A DNA stretch of 64,000 nucleotides from JAJDAH01 sp964487605 (GTDB taxonomy: Bacteria; Myxococcota_A; Polyangia; Polyangiales; Polyangiaceae), in assembly GCA_964487605.1 (NCBI GenBank), contig CAZARU010000012.1:1-64000 (forward strand), written 5' to 3'. Position numbers and translations under genes: made by a program. The notes below the pieces were generated by a model, which worked only from the letters and a program-made list of their open reading frames with translations, had not been told where the DNA came from and searched no databases. Positions 33,318 to 41,732 of this stretch are shown here, in pieces (within the stretch, counting starts at the first letter, position 1; each line of letters opens with the position of its first letter).

Positions 33318-35534
33318 ATGACGCGGCCTCCGGTGTACGTCCTCGGACTGAGCGCGCACTACCACGACGCCGCCGCGGCCCTGTTGGCCGACGGTGCCGT
33401 GATTGCGGCCGCCCAGGAAGAGCGCTTCACGCGTCACAAGGGGGATCCGCGCATCCCGGTACACGCCGTCGGCTACTGCCTCGCCGAGGCGGGGATCCGC
33501 ATCGACGACGTGGCGCACGTCGCGTTCTACGAGAAGCCCTGGGTGCACTTCGAGCGAATCCTCGATACGGCGACGAGCGTCGCCCCGGCCGGCTTCGCGT
33601 TGTTCCAGCGGGCCATGCCGCCCTGGATCTCGGAGAAGCTCCTCGCCCGCAGCAGTCTCCGCCGGGCGCTGCGGTTCCGCGGCAGCGTCCTCTTCGTCGA
33701 CCACCACGAATCGCACTTCGGCGCCGCGTTCTACCCGTCGCCGTTCGAGCAGGCCGCGATTCTGACGGTGGACGGAACCGGCGAGTGGGCCACTGCCGCC
33801 TGGGGATGGGGCGATCGTGGCGAGCTGCACCGCGACGGCGAACTGCGCTTCCCGCATTCGCTCGGGCTCCTGTACGCCGCGTTCACCGCGCACCTCGGCT
33901 TCGAGGTCAACGAGGGCGAGTACAAGGTCATGGGCCTCGCACCTTACGGCGAGCCGACCCTCGTCCAGACCCTCCTCGACGAGATCGTCGATCTCCGCCC
34001 CGACGGGTCGCTCCGCCTGAACCTCGACTACTTCGACTACCTGCGCCGAGCGTCGATGACGAACGACCGCTTTTCGCGCCTGGTCGGGGCACCACCGCGG
34101 GCGCCGGAGAGCCCCTTGCTGCAGATCCACCTGGACCTCGCGCGTTCGATCCAGGCGATCACCGAGGAGGCCATGCTCCGCATGGCTCGGCACGTTCACG
34201 CACGGACGGGCCAGGATCGCCTCGTTCTGGCCGGCGGTGTGGCCCTCAACTCCGTCGCGAACGGCAGGCTCGCCCGGGAGTCCCCGTTCCGCGAGATCTG
34301 GATCCAGCCGGCGGCGGGCGACGCCGGATCTGCGGTCGGCGCCGCGAAGGTCGCCTGGCACCGCTACCTGGGGCAGGAACGCGTCGTCTCGGGGCGCGGG
34401 GACGGTCTGCGCGGAGGTCACCTCGGCCCGGAATTTTCGACCGTGGCGACCCGCGCTCAGCTGGACCGCGTGAACGCCGTCTATCGGGAGCTGGGCGACC
34501 CCGAGCTGTTCGGCGTGACCGCAGCACATCTCGACGCCGGCGACGTCGTCGGCTGGTTCGACGGACGGATGGAGTACGGCCCTCGTGCCCTGGGCGCGCG
34601 GTCCATTCTCGCGGACGCGCGATCCCCCACCATGCGCCACGTGCTGAACGAGAAGATCAAGCAGCGCGAGGCGTTCCGACCCTTCGCACCTGCGGTCCTC
34701 GCGCATCGAAGCGAGGAGTGGTTCCAGCACGCTGGCCCGTCGCCCTACATGCTCTTCGTCGCCCAGGTCCACGAGGACCACCAGAAGGGCGCCGACAGGG
34801 CACGGGCGCTTCGTGGCCTCGAGAAGCTCGACGTTTTGCGGTCCGACATCCCGGCGGTCACCCACGTCGATGGATCGGCTCGGCTGCAGACGGTGGACGG
34901 CGAGTACTTGCCGCGTTTTCGCGGGCTCCTCGAGGCGTTCGAGGCGCGCACGGGTTGTCCCGTGATCGTGAACACGTCCTTCAACGTCCGCGGCGAGCCC
35001 ATCGTCTGCACGCCTCACGACGCCTACCGCTGCTTCATGCGTACCGACATGGACGTGCTCGTCCTCGGCAGCTTGTTCCTGTCCAAGGGCGAGCAGCCGC
35101 CCTGGTCCGAGGCACCACCGCCCGCGAGCCCCTGGGCTCCGCCCGAGGACCTTCGCTCGCCGCGAGCCATGGGGTTCTCGTTCGGCACGGTGTTCGTCGC
35201 CGCCGCCTGCTTCGGCCTGTGGGAGGCGACCGCCACCCTGAGTCCCGGGCGAGTCGCCCTGCTCGCCGTGGGCCTCGCGCTCTTCGGGGTCGCGGTGATC
35301 GCGCCCGCGGTCCTCCGCGGCGCCAACCGAGCGCTGACCCGCGTACTGACTCCCTTCGGGACGGTCACGACCGGCGTGCTCCTGACCGTCGTGTTCGTGC
35401 TGCTCATCGTGCCGATCGCCCTCGTGCGTCGAGCCCTCCGGGACGACTCCCTGGGAAGGACCGCCCGGGAGTCGTACTGGCAGCAGCCGGCGGAGGACCT
35501 TCGCGGGCGCGAGCGGTACGAGATGCAGTTCTGA
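33318..35534 (+). CDS. NodU/CmcH-type O-carbamoyltransferase fused to an SxtJ-like membrane domain
   Basis: 738 residues. Residues 1 to about 600 are a complete carbamoyltransferase: GLSAHYHDAAAALLADG, VDHHESHFGAAFYPSPF, NEGEYKVMGLAPYGEP, LAGGVALNSVANG and GRMEYGPRALGARSILADAR, the last in the C-terminal (YrdC-unrelated) domain. The family transfers carbamoyl from carbamoyl phosphate through carbamoyl-adenylate to hydroxyls of antibiotics, Nod factors or toxins. From about 612 to the end the protein has two or three hydrophobic helices and ends SYW...RYEMQF, the hallmark of SxtJ proteins, which are normally encoded separately. The fusion would anchor the enzyme at the membrane. The substrate is unknown; a glycan or surface polyketide is inferred only from the SGNH neighbours. 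Confidence 0.93.
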   Translation: MTRPPVYVLGLSAHYHDAAAALLADGAVIAAAQEERFTRHKGDPRIPVHAVGYCLAEAGIRIDDVAHVAFYEKPWVHFERILDTATSVAPAGFALFQRAMPPWISEKLLARSSLRRALRFRGSVLFVDHHESHFGAAFYPSPFEQAAILTVDGTGEWATAAWGWGDRGELHRDGELRFPHSLGLLYAAFTAHLGFEVNEGEYKVMGLAPYGEPTLVQTLLDEIVDLRPDGSLRLNLDYFDYLRRASMTNDRFSRLVGAPPRAPESPLLQIHLDLARSIQAITEEAMLRMARHVHARTGQDRLVLAGGVALNSVANGRLARESPFREIWIQPAAGDAGSAVGAAKVAWHRYLGQERVVSGRGDGLRGGHLGPEFSTVATRAQLDRVNAVYRELGDPELFGVTAAHLDAGDVVGWFDGRMEYGPRALGARSILADARSPTMRHVLNEKIKQREAFRPFAPAVLAHRSEEWFQHAGPSPYMLFVAQVHEDHQKGADRARALRGLEKLDVLRSDIPAVTHVDGSARLQTVDGEYLPRFRGLLEAFEARTGCPVIVNTSFNVRGEPIVCTPHDAYRCFMRTDMDVLVLGSLFLSKGEQPPWSEAPPPASPWAPPEDLRSPRAMGFSFGTVFVAAACFGLWEATATLSPGRVALLAVGLALFGVAVIAPAVLRGANRALTRVLTPFGTVTTGVLLTVVFVLLIVPIALVRRALRDDSLGRTARESYWQQPAEDLRGRERYEMQF

Positions 35535-35541
35535 CGGCCCC

Positions 35542-35691
35542 TCAGCGGCGCAACACGTCCGTCAGGCCGCTCACGAAGCCGACCTCGGAGAGGAGCACCA
35601 CGGACGCCACGGCGAGAGCGACCAGGGCGAGGAGCGCGAACCCCAGCCGTCGGTTCCGCCGTGCGTAACGCAAAAAGCCACGAGGGGTCAT
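35542..35691 (-). CDS. Possible 49-residue single-pass membrane protein
   Basis: An ATG at 35691 opens MTPRGFLRYARRNRRLGFA, then a hydrophobic helix (LLALVALAVASVVLLSEVGF) and the ending SGLTDVLRR. Length, basic N terminus and single helix echo the DUF5989 protein at 33152, but I see no clear family motif. It converges on the carbamoyltransferase with a 7-base gap. There is no convincing Shine-Dalgarno. The frame is open further upstream to 35886 with unlikely composition. It could be a real small partner or chance. Confidence 0.4.
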   Translation of the reverse strand: MTPRGFLRYARRNRRLGFALLALVALAVASVVLLSEVGFVSGLTDVLRR

Positions 35692-35891
35692 CGAACGAGG
35701 GAAGACCAACCCGGGAGGTGCTGCATCTCGATGGACTCTGGGGAAAGGCGGCGACCGGGTCAATGCCGCCGGATGCGAGGGACCGCCGGACGCACCGTGC
35801 GTCGCGTGATATGAATCCGGCCCGGCGGTGGCGACGGACGCGGAGGGGAGCCGGGCGAACCGCGGACGTTTCGGCGGATTCATCACTCGAT

Positions 35892-37295
35892 ATGGGCGAC
35901 GACACGCAGACGGGCCCGGTCTGGCTGAGGCGCGACGACTCCGAAAACACGCGCTCCGCGAAGCTCGGTCTGATGATCGCCTGGAGCCCGTCCGAGCCAG
36001 CGCGCGTCGGCGAGATCGGGATCGTTCCCGCGGACGGCAAGGCGTGGATCGTGGGGCGAGGAGACGAGTCCAGCGAGGCCGCGCCGCGCCTGAGGTTCGC
36101 CAGGCTCCGGCCGTCGAGCGGGCCCTTCACGCGGCCGCTCGAGGCTCCCAGCCTCTCACGCCAGCAGCTCGCCGTGAGAAGCAGAGACGGGCAGCTGTTC
36201 ATCGAACGCCGCGGCCGGGCGCCGTTGCGCGTCAACGGACGCGGCGTGGAAACGGCCGTCGTTCGACCGGGTGATCGCGTCACCATCGATCGTCAGCTCG
36301 TGCTGCTCTGCGTGGACCGCACGACGGGTCATGGCCCGGAAGCCTCGGCCGAGTTCCCCTTTGCGGAGCCGGACCCGTCCGGCATGGTGGGTGAATCGAC
36401 GACCGCGTGGCGCGTCCGATCCGAGATCGCCTTCTACGCCCAGCGCGAGGGACATTGCCTGGTGGTCGGCCCCAGCGGGTCGGGAAAGGAACTCGCGGCG
36501 CGGGCGATGCACGCGCTCTCCCCGAGGCGAGAGCGCCCCTTCGTCGCCCGTAACGCCGCGACGCTCCCCGCAGGCATCATCGACGCAGAGCTGTTCGGCA
36601 ACGCGCGCAACTACCCGAACGCGGGAATGCGCGAGCGCGGCGGACTGGTCGGCGAGGCCGAGGGCGGCACGCTGTTCCTCGACGAGATTGGCGAGCTACC
36701 GGACGAGCTGCAAGCCCACCTGCTCCGGCTGCTGGACCACGGCGAGTACCACCGGCTCGGGGAGGATCGTGGTCGCCGCGCCGACCTGCGCGTGGTGGGT
36801 GCCACGAATCGGACCCTCGAGGCGATCAAGCCCGACCTGCTCGCACGGCTCACGCTTCGGCTGCGGACGCCCGGCCTCGACGAGCGGCGCGAGGACGTGC
36901 CCCTCCTGGCTCGCTCCGTCCTGACGCGACTGGCGACCAGCGACCCCTCCCTGGCGGCGCGGTTCCTCGCGGACGGGGAGCCCCGGTTCGACCCCGAGCT
37001 CGTGGAGGCGCTGGTCGTCCACGACTGGCAGACGCACGCTCGCGAGCTCGAGAGCCTGCTGATTCTCGCCATGGCGACGAGCACGAAGTCCTACGTCGAC
37101 CTGACTCCCGCGGTACGAGAGCGGCTACGGTCGGTCGAGCGCGAACTCCCGGACCGCGACACCATCGAGGAGGCGCTCCGTCGGGCCGGCGGCAACGTCT
37201 CCGTTGCCTGGCAGGACCTGGGCCTCTCCAGTCGCGACGCGCTCAACCGCCTGATCAAGAAGCTCGGCATCGTGGTGCGGCGCGACCGGGACTGA
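35892..37295 (+). CDS. FHA-AAA+ sigma-54-activator-like regulator without the GAFTGA loop
   Basis: 467 residues. An FHA-type domain (about 50-140) includes SRQQL, the phosphothreonine-binding SxxH-like region. The AAA+ domain follows with Walker A GPSGSGKE (193-200), Walker B GTLFLDEIGELP (259-270) and sensor GATNR. At the place of the sigma-54-contacting GAFTGA loop it reads NARNYPNAGM. A C-terminal HTH of the Fis type ends the protein (EEALRRAGGNVSVAWQDLGL). The FHA domain suggests reading of kinase-made phosphothreonine marks. Without the loop, activation of sigma-54 polymerase is doubtful. The ATG at 35892 removes an Arg-rich leader. Targets are unknown; the carbamoyltransferase island is upstream. 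Confidence 0.88.
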   Translation: MGDDTQTGPVWLRRDDSENTRSAKLGLMIAWSPSEPARVGEIGIVPADGKAWIVGRGDESSEAAPRLRFARLRPSSGPFTRPLEAPSLSRQQLAVRSRDGQLFIERRGRAPLRVNGRGVETAVVRPGDRVTIDRQLVLLCVDRTTGHGPEASAEFPFAEPDPSGMVGESTTAWRVRSEIAFYAQREGHCLVVGPSGSGKELAARAMHALSPRRERPFVARNAATLPAGIIDAELFGNARNYPNAGMRERGGLVGEAEGGTLFLDEIGELPDELQAHLLRLLDHGEYHRLGEDRGRRADLRVVGATNRTLEAIKPDLLARLTLRLRTPGLDERREDVPLLARSVLTRLATSDPSLAARFLADGEPRFDPELVEALVVHDWQTHARELESLLILAMATSTKSYVDLTPAVRERLRSVERELPDRDTIEEALRRAGGNVSVAWQDLGLSSRDALNRLIKKLGIVVRRDRD

Positions 37296-37304
37296 AGCGC
37301 TGGT

Positions 37305-39125
37305 TCAAGGCCTCGGGCGAAACACCAGCGCCTCCTGGGCGAAGTCGCTCGGGACGTAGAGGAATCCATCCTTCCAGTCGAGGTGCCAGTACCAGGCGCC
37401 CGGGGCAGGACCGATGGCGATGCCGTCGTACGTTCGACCGGCCTCGAAGTCCTGCAGCAGCACGGGGCCCGAAGGGTCCGCTAGGGAGAACACCAGGAGG
37501 TGCGGGGGCACCGGATATCCAGGACCCCAGGACCCGACGTACAGCGCGGAGCAGTCGGGCGCGATCTGGATGCCGTGAGGGTCCCAGAGCGCCGCGACCT
37601 GCGCGTCGGTGACGGATGCGACCGCAGTGCACGACGAGAAGGGCGTGCACGACGCGGTGTCGAAGACATCGATGCGCCGCCCGGTGCGCCCGATGACGTA
37701 GACGTAGCCGTTGGCCGGGCACGCCGCGACGCCGAACGGCGTGCCACCGACCGGGAACGACTCCATGGGCGAGAGGCGGCCATCGCACTGGATGCGCGAG
37801 CGCCCGACGAGCCCGGCGCCGGAGCCGCTCTTGTCGGTCCAGTACAGAAATGGGCCGGCGCGGTGGAGCGTCTGCAGCGATCCGAGCTTGGTACCGCCCG
37901 TCGGATCGGTCGTGTTGTAGATGCCCCCGGAGATGGAGCGGAGCGCCGAGAAAGAGGCCACGTGGCTGACCGCGCCGATGGTGACGCTGTCCTGAACGGG
38001 AGAATATCCCGACGGTGGGACGCCGGACGACGGCGATGCCGGGAGCGCGCCACCTGGGAGCAGCGGCGCGACGTGGAACTGCCAGGCGTTCACGCCCGGC
38101 ACGTACAGGGTCTGGTCATCGCCGGAGAGGAACGTGTGCTCGGCGTTGTAGCTCCACGCGCGCGACTCCACCTCGGTCAGTCGCCCCGTCGCCGGATCCC
38201 GATCGAACCGCGCGTTCTTCGAGCCCCAGCTCGAAAGGTACGCGCGAGTGCCGGCCTGATTGAACGCGAAGCGCCCGCGCGGCTCCGGGAACGCCACGGC
38301 TTGCACCAGCTCCAGGCGCGGCCCCGCGATGGGCGCCGCCGGCGGTACGTCGGCGAGGCAGCTCCCCGCAGAGCCACCGCTTCCCGCCGCACCGCTCGTT
38401 CCCGCCGTACCGCTCGTTCCCGCCGCACCGCCGCTACCCGCCGTGCCGCCGCTGCCCGACGTGCCGCCGCTGCCCGACGTGCCGCCGCCACCCGACGTGC
38501 CGCCGCCGCCCGACATGCCGCCGCCACCAGCGCTGCCAGCGGTGCCCCCCACGCCGCCTGCTCCCGCCGCTCCGCCCGACCCGGCGAGGCCGCCCGCGCC
38601 ACCGCCGGCGTCGCTTCCCCCGGATGCACCAGCGCTTCCGCCGCTCGCCGCACCCGATGCCCCGCCGGTTCCGGCCGACCCGTCGACGCCTGCGGCACCG
38701 GACGCGGCCGCGGCGCCCGCATCACCATCCCCACCGCCCGCACCGCCCACCGGAGCGTCCTCCGACGCGTCGGATTGACCGCTACCGCCAGCGCCACCTC
38801 CACCGCTCCCCGCGTGGATGCCACCGCTGCCCGCTCGCGCGTCGGTGGATCCGGCTGCGCCATCGCCGGACGTTCCACCTCCCCCGTCTCGACACTCGCA
38901 AGGTCCGCGCATGCCACTCGCGTCGCAGGTGCTCACGCCCTGGCAGCCTTCGGCAGTGACGCATCCCTCCGTCGATCCCGGACTGCAGGGTTCGACGGTC
39001 GTCGAGCGCGTCGAGCCGCAGGCCGTGCCCAGGTGACCCGCAACCGTCGCCAAGGCGATCGCGACCAGACCCCATCGTGCCCGCCCGGGCGCCACCACCC
39101 GATCCCGCCTCATCCGCACCGCCAT
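37305..39125 (-). CDS. Gly/Ala-rich lipoprotein with C-terminal beta-propeller
   Basis: 606 residues from the ATG at 39125 (39113 also possible). The leader ends in a lipobox LGTAC (about Cys36). A short Cys-rich part (CGSTRSTTVEPCSPGSTEGC, then CQGVSTCD and CECRDGG) is followed by roughly 170 residues of Gly/Ala/Ser repeats. From about 270 the sequence shows propeller-like blades similar to YVTN/lactonase-type proteins: NQAGTRAYLSSWG, GDDQTLYVPGVNAW, then CPANGYVYVIGRTGRRIDVFD and DCSALYVGSWGPG. An outer-membrane or surface protein with a flexible stalk is inferred. The partner or ligand is unknown. The linker repeats are the main curiosity (see the repeat at 38443). Confidence 0.82.
   Translation of the reverse strand: MAVRMRRDRVVAPGRARWGLVAIALATVAGHLGTACGSTRSTTVEPCSPGSTEGCVTAEGCQGVSTCDASGMRGPCECRDGGGGTSGDGAAGSTDARAGSGGIHAGSGGGGAGGSGQSDASEDAPVGGAGGGDGDAGAAAASGAAGVDGSAGTGGASGAASGGSAGASGGSDAGGGAGGLAGSGGAAGAGGVGGTAGSAGGGGMSGGGGTSGGGGTSGSGGTSGSGGTAGSGGAAGTSGTAGTSGAAGSGGSAGSCLADVPPAAPIAGPRLELVQAVAFPEPRGRFAFNQAGTRAYLSSWGSKNARFDRDPATGRLTEVESRAWSYNAEHTFLSGDDQTLYVPGVNAWQFHVAPLLPGGALPASPSSGVPPSGYSPVQDSVTIGAVSHVASFSALRSISGGIYNTTDPTGGTKLGSLQTLHRAGPFLYWTDKSGSGAGLVGRSRIQCDGRLSPMESFPVGGTPFGVAACPANGYVYVIGRTGRRIDVFDTASCTPFSSCTAVASVTDAQVAALWDPHGIQIAPDCSALYVGSWGPGYPVPPHLLVFSLADPSGPVLLQDFEAGRTYDGIAIGPAPGAWYWHLDWKDGFLYVPSDFAQEALVFRPRP
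38443..38532 (-). repeat. 18-bp tandem repeat encoding a Gly/Ser/Thr linker
   Basis: Five consecutive 18-base units related to GTGCCGCCGCTGCCCGAC on the plus strand encode six-residue units such as SGSGGT and SGGGGT in the lipoprotein linker. Less regular units flank them over about 38360-38600. Confidence 0.85.
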
Positions 39126-39339
39126 CGCCGAACGACGGAGCAATCGGCGTGCCGCGACGCGCCGTTCATCGCGCCGAAACCGGTCTCGAGAAACCCGCGC
39201 ACGGCGCGACTCGGCGGCGCGACGAGGCCTCGCGGGTCTGCGCGCGCACGAAGGTTCCGTGTGCGCGCACAGTCGAGGCTCAGTCGCGACGACGGTCCCG
39301 CGGAGCGTGAACGACGGGGCTATACTCCGCCGCACGGGA

Positions 39340-41142
39340 ATGCGGGAGGCAGCACGAATCTGGGCTGGACGCGTGGTGGACTTCGTCAGCCCGCTCCGAC
39401 GCTTGAGCCTCGTCGAGCGGGCGGCTCTGGAAGAAGAGCGGCGGACGTTCAACACGCGGCGCACGCGCGTGTTCTCGCCGGTCATGATGGTGCTGCACGC
39501 CACGTTCGCGGTGAACTTCGCGCTCCAGTCGGGCCACGCGCCAGAGGTGCTCGGGGGTTATCGAGTGCTGTCGCTCGTGCACCTGGGTTTCCTCTGCGCC
39601 AACTCGCTCCTCTGGGTCCTGCGTCGCGCGGAGCGCGTCGAACGAGTGGTCGGCGAGATCTTCTTCATGACCTACCTGACCTACGGGGTCGTCGTGAGCA
39701 CCGTCGCGCAGCTCACGTCCCGGAACACCGACGTCTATCTCGTCGTGATGATCGCGACGGCCGCGGTCCTGCGCATTCACGCCATTCCGGCGGCCATCGG
39801 ATCGACGGTGGCCCTCGTCGCGCTTCTCGCGGGAGTCTCGTGGTTGCAGTCGGACCCCGTCGCCCGAGCGTCGGCGCTGAACAACGCGGTGCCCGTGACG
39901 GTCATCGCGTGGATCTTCGGTCGCGCGCAGCTCGGCGCGTTCGTGTCGGACCTTCTGCAGCGCCGCACCATCCAGACGCAGCGCGACGCCCTCGAGCAGG
40001 CGAATGTCTCCCTCGACGAGGCCAACCGCGAACTCGCGGAGCGAAAGGCCACGCTCGAGGTCAGGGTGCGCGACCAGGTGAGCGAGATCGTCGAGCGGGC
40101 GGCCGAGATCGCGCGACTGGACGAGCACCTGAGAGCGAACGTCAAGGAGCGTTCTGCGGATCTCGGTCGCGTCATCGCAGCCGTGGGTCGCACCTTCGAC
40201 GGCTCCATGGCCCCAGGAACCGAACTGGCCGGACGGTTCGTCATCGGCCGCCTGCTCGGCCGCGGAGGAATGGGTGCGGTCTACGAAGCGCGCGACCGGC
40301 GCACCGACGAGGCGCTCGCCGTCAAGGTGCTCCACGGCGTGCCCGACGTCGCCGCGTTGCAGCGGTTCGTACGCGAGGTCGCCACGATGGCCGGGCTGCG
40401 TCACGGGGCCATCGCGCGCTCGTACGCCATCGACATCACGGCCGACGGACGACCGTATCAGGTGCAGGAGCTCGTCCACGGAACGTCCCTGGAGCGAGAG
40501 CTGGCTCACCGCATCGTCTTTCGCCCTGCCCACGCGGCCCGTATCGGCGCCGTGCTCGCCGACGCGCTGGCGGCCGCCCACGCGAGCGGAGTGATCCACC
40601 GGGACGTGAAGCCGGGCAACGTGTTGCTCACGACGACGAAGCCGGGGCTGAAGCTCCTCGACTTCGGAATCTCGAAGCTCACCGAGGCCGCGCCGGACGA
40701 GGACGGCACCCGACCGAGCGTGGCCATCGGTACGCCAGCGTTCATGGCGCCCGAGCAGATCTCCAACCCGACGGGTGTGACCGTCCAGGCGGACGTTCAC
40801 GCCCTGGGCCTGACGCTCTACCTGTTGCTCTCCGGGCGGCTCCCCTACGCCGGCGCCTCGCCCGCGGAGCTGCTCCTCGCCCACGTGGCGCGGACACCCG
40901 AACCGCTCGCGTCGGCCGCACCGGACGTACCACGGGCCCTGGCCGACCTGGTCATGTCGTGCCTGGCGAAGGATCCCGACGATCGACCCACCGCCCGGAA
41001 TCTCGCCGCCGCGCTGTCGCGAGCAGCCGATGCGCTCGACGCGCCGGACCTCGACGCGATGAACGTTGCAGCGGCCGCGGGCTCCGAAGCCGTGACGACG
41101 GAGGCGAGCGCGCTGGCAACGGCGGCCACGGCGATCTCGTGA
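39340..41142 (+). CDS. Membrane Ser/Thr protein kinase with N-terminal helices and coiled coil
   Basis: 600 residues. Four to five N-terminal hydrophobic helices (about 45-195), a coiled-coil stretch (210-285, RDALEQANVSLDEANRELAE), then a kinase domain: LGRGGMGAVY (306-315), Lys329, HRDVKPGN with HRD at 420-422, DFG at 441-443, and GTPAFMAPEQI. This order (membrane sensor, coiled coil, kinase) is like a histidine-kinase or adenylyl-cyclase sensor rather than a PASTA kinase. All catalytic residues are present. The ATG at 39340 is preferred over the GTG at 39259; a TATACT at 39321-39326 sits just upstream. Its stop overlaps the LOG-family gene's start (GTGA). Confidence 0.92.
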   Translation: MREAARIWAGRVVDFVSPLRRLSLVERAALEEERRTFNTRRTRVFSPVMMVLHATFAVNFALQSGHAPEVLGGYRVLSLVHLGFLCANSLLWVLRRAERVERVVGEIFFMTYLTYGVVVSTVAQLTSRNTDVYLVVMIATAAVLRIHAIPAAIGSTVALVALLAGVSWLQSDPVARASALNNAVPVTVIAWIFGRAQLGAFVSDLLQRRTIQTQRDALEQANVSLDEANRELAERKATLEVRVRDQVSEIVERAAEIARLDEHLRANVKERSADLGRVIAAVGRTFDGSMAPGTELAGRFVIGRLLGRGGMGAVYEARDRRTDEALAVKVLHGVPDVAALQRFVREVATMAGLRHGAIARSYAIDITADGRPYQVQELVHGTSLERELAHRIVFRPAHAARIGAVLADALAAAHASGVIHRDVKPGNVLLTTTKPGLKLLDFGISKLTEAAPDEDGTRPSVAIGTPAFMAPEQISNPTGVTVQADVHALGLTLYLLLSGRLPYAGASPAELLLAHVARTPEPLASAAPDVPRALADLVMSCLAKDPDDRPTARNLAAALSRAADALDAPDLDAMNVAAAAGSEAVTTEASALATAATAIS

Positions 41143-41720
41143 AGCGAGTCTGCGTCTTCTGCGGATCATCCACGGGACGTGACCCCGCCCACGCCCGCGC
41201 AGCGCGAGACTTTGGCGCACTCGTGGCGGAGCGCGGGATCGGCCTCGTGTACGGCGGGGGGCGCGTCGGGCTCATGGGGCTCGTGGCCGATGCCGCGCTG
41301 GCGCGAGGCGGCGACGTGGTCGGCGTGATTCCGCGCGCCCTCGCGAGCGCGGAGGTGGCCCACGATGGGCTCACGGAACTCTTCGTGGTGCGCACCATGC
41401 ACGAGCGCAAGGCGAAAATGGCGGAGCTGTCCGACGGCTTCGTCGCTCTCCCCGGTGGCTACGGCACGCTCGAGGAGCTCCTCGAGATCGTCACGTGGGT
41501 GCAGCTCGCCGTCGTGTCGAAGCCCGTGGGGCTGCTCGACGTCGGAGGATTCTTCCAGCCTCTCGTCGCCCAGCTCGATCGCGCGAACGCGGAGGGTTAC
41601 GTGTCGGACGAGCACCGAAGAATAGCGCTCGTCGAGCGCGACGGCGCGCGACTGCTGGACGCGATGGCCGCGCACGAAGCGGCGCCCGAGGCGCTCGAGC
41701 GCTCGCTGCGCTGGACGTGA
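41139..41720 (+). CDS. LOG-family protein (TIGR00730-type nucleotide phosphoribohydrolase)
   Basis: 193 residues, GTG start overlapping the kinase stop. The motifs VCVFCGSSTG, YGGGRVGLMG and LPGGYGTLEEL define the family; the PGGxGTxxE loop binds the phosphoribose. LOG proteins release free base from nucleoside 5'-monophosphates, as in cytokinin activation, and in bacteria are often annotated as Rossmann-fold nucleotide-binding or AMP nucleosidase-type proteins. It is coupled to a membrane kinase, an unexpected neighbour that could indicate a joint regulatory role. Confidence 0.92.
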   Translation: MKRVCVFCGSSTGRDPAHARAARDFGALVAERGIGLVYGGGRVGLMGLVADAALARGGDVVGVIPRALASAEVAHDGLTELFVVRTMHERKAKMAELSDGFVALPGGYGTLEELLEIVTWVQLAVVSKPVGLLDVGGFFQPLVAQLDRANAEGYVSDEHRRIALVERDGARLLDAMAAHEAAPEALERSLRWT

Positions 41721-41732
41721 TACCTTCCGGGC

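Noticed and set aside
38260..38778. Pro-rich plus-strand frame opposite the Gly-rich linker
   Set aside because: It is the complement of the Gly/Ala repeat coding sequence; the lipoprotein frame has signal peptide and propeller.
37500..41720. 1406-residue plus-strand frame over the Gly-rich lipoprotein and kinase
   Set aside because: Only its last part (LOG protein, from 41139) is real; the rest is an Arg/Ala-rich shadow of genes on other frames.
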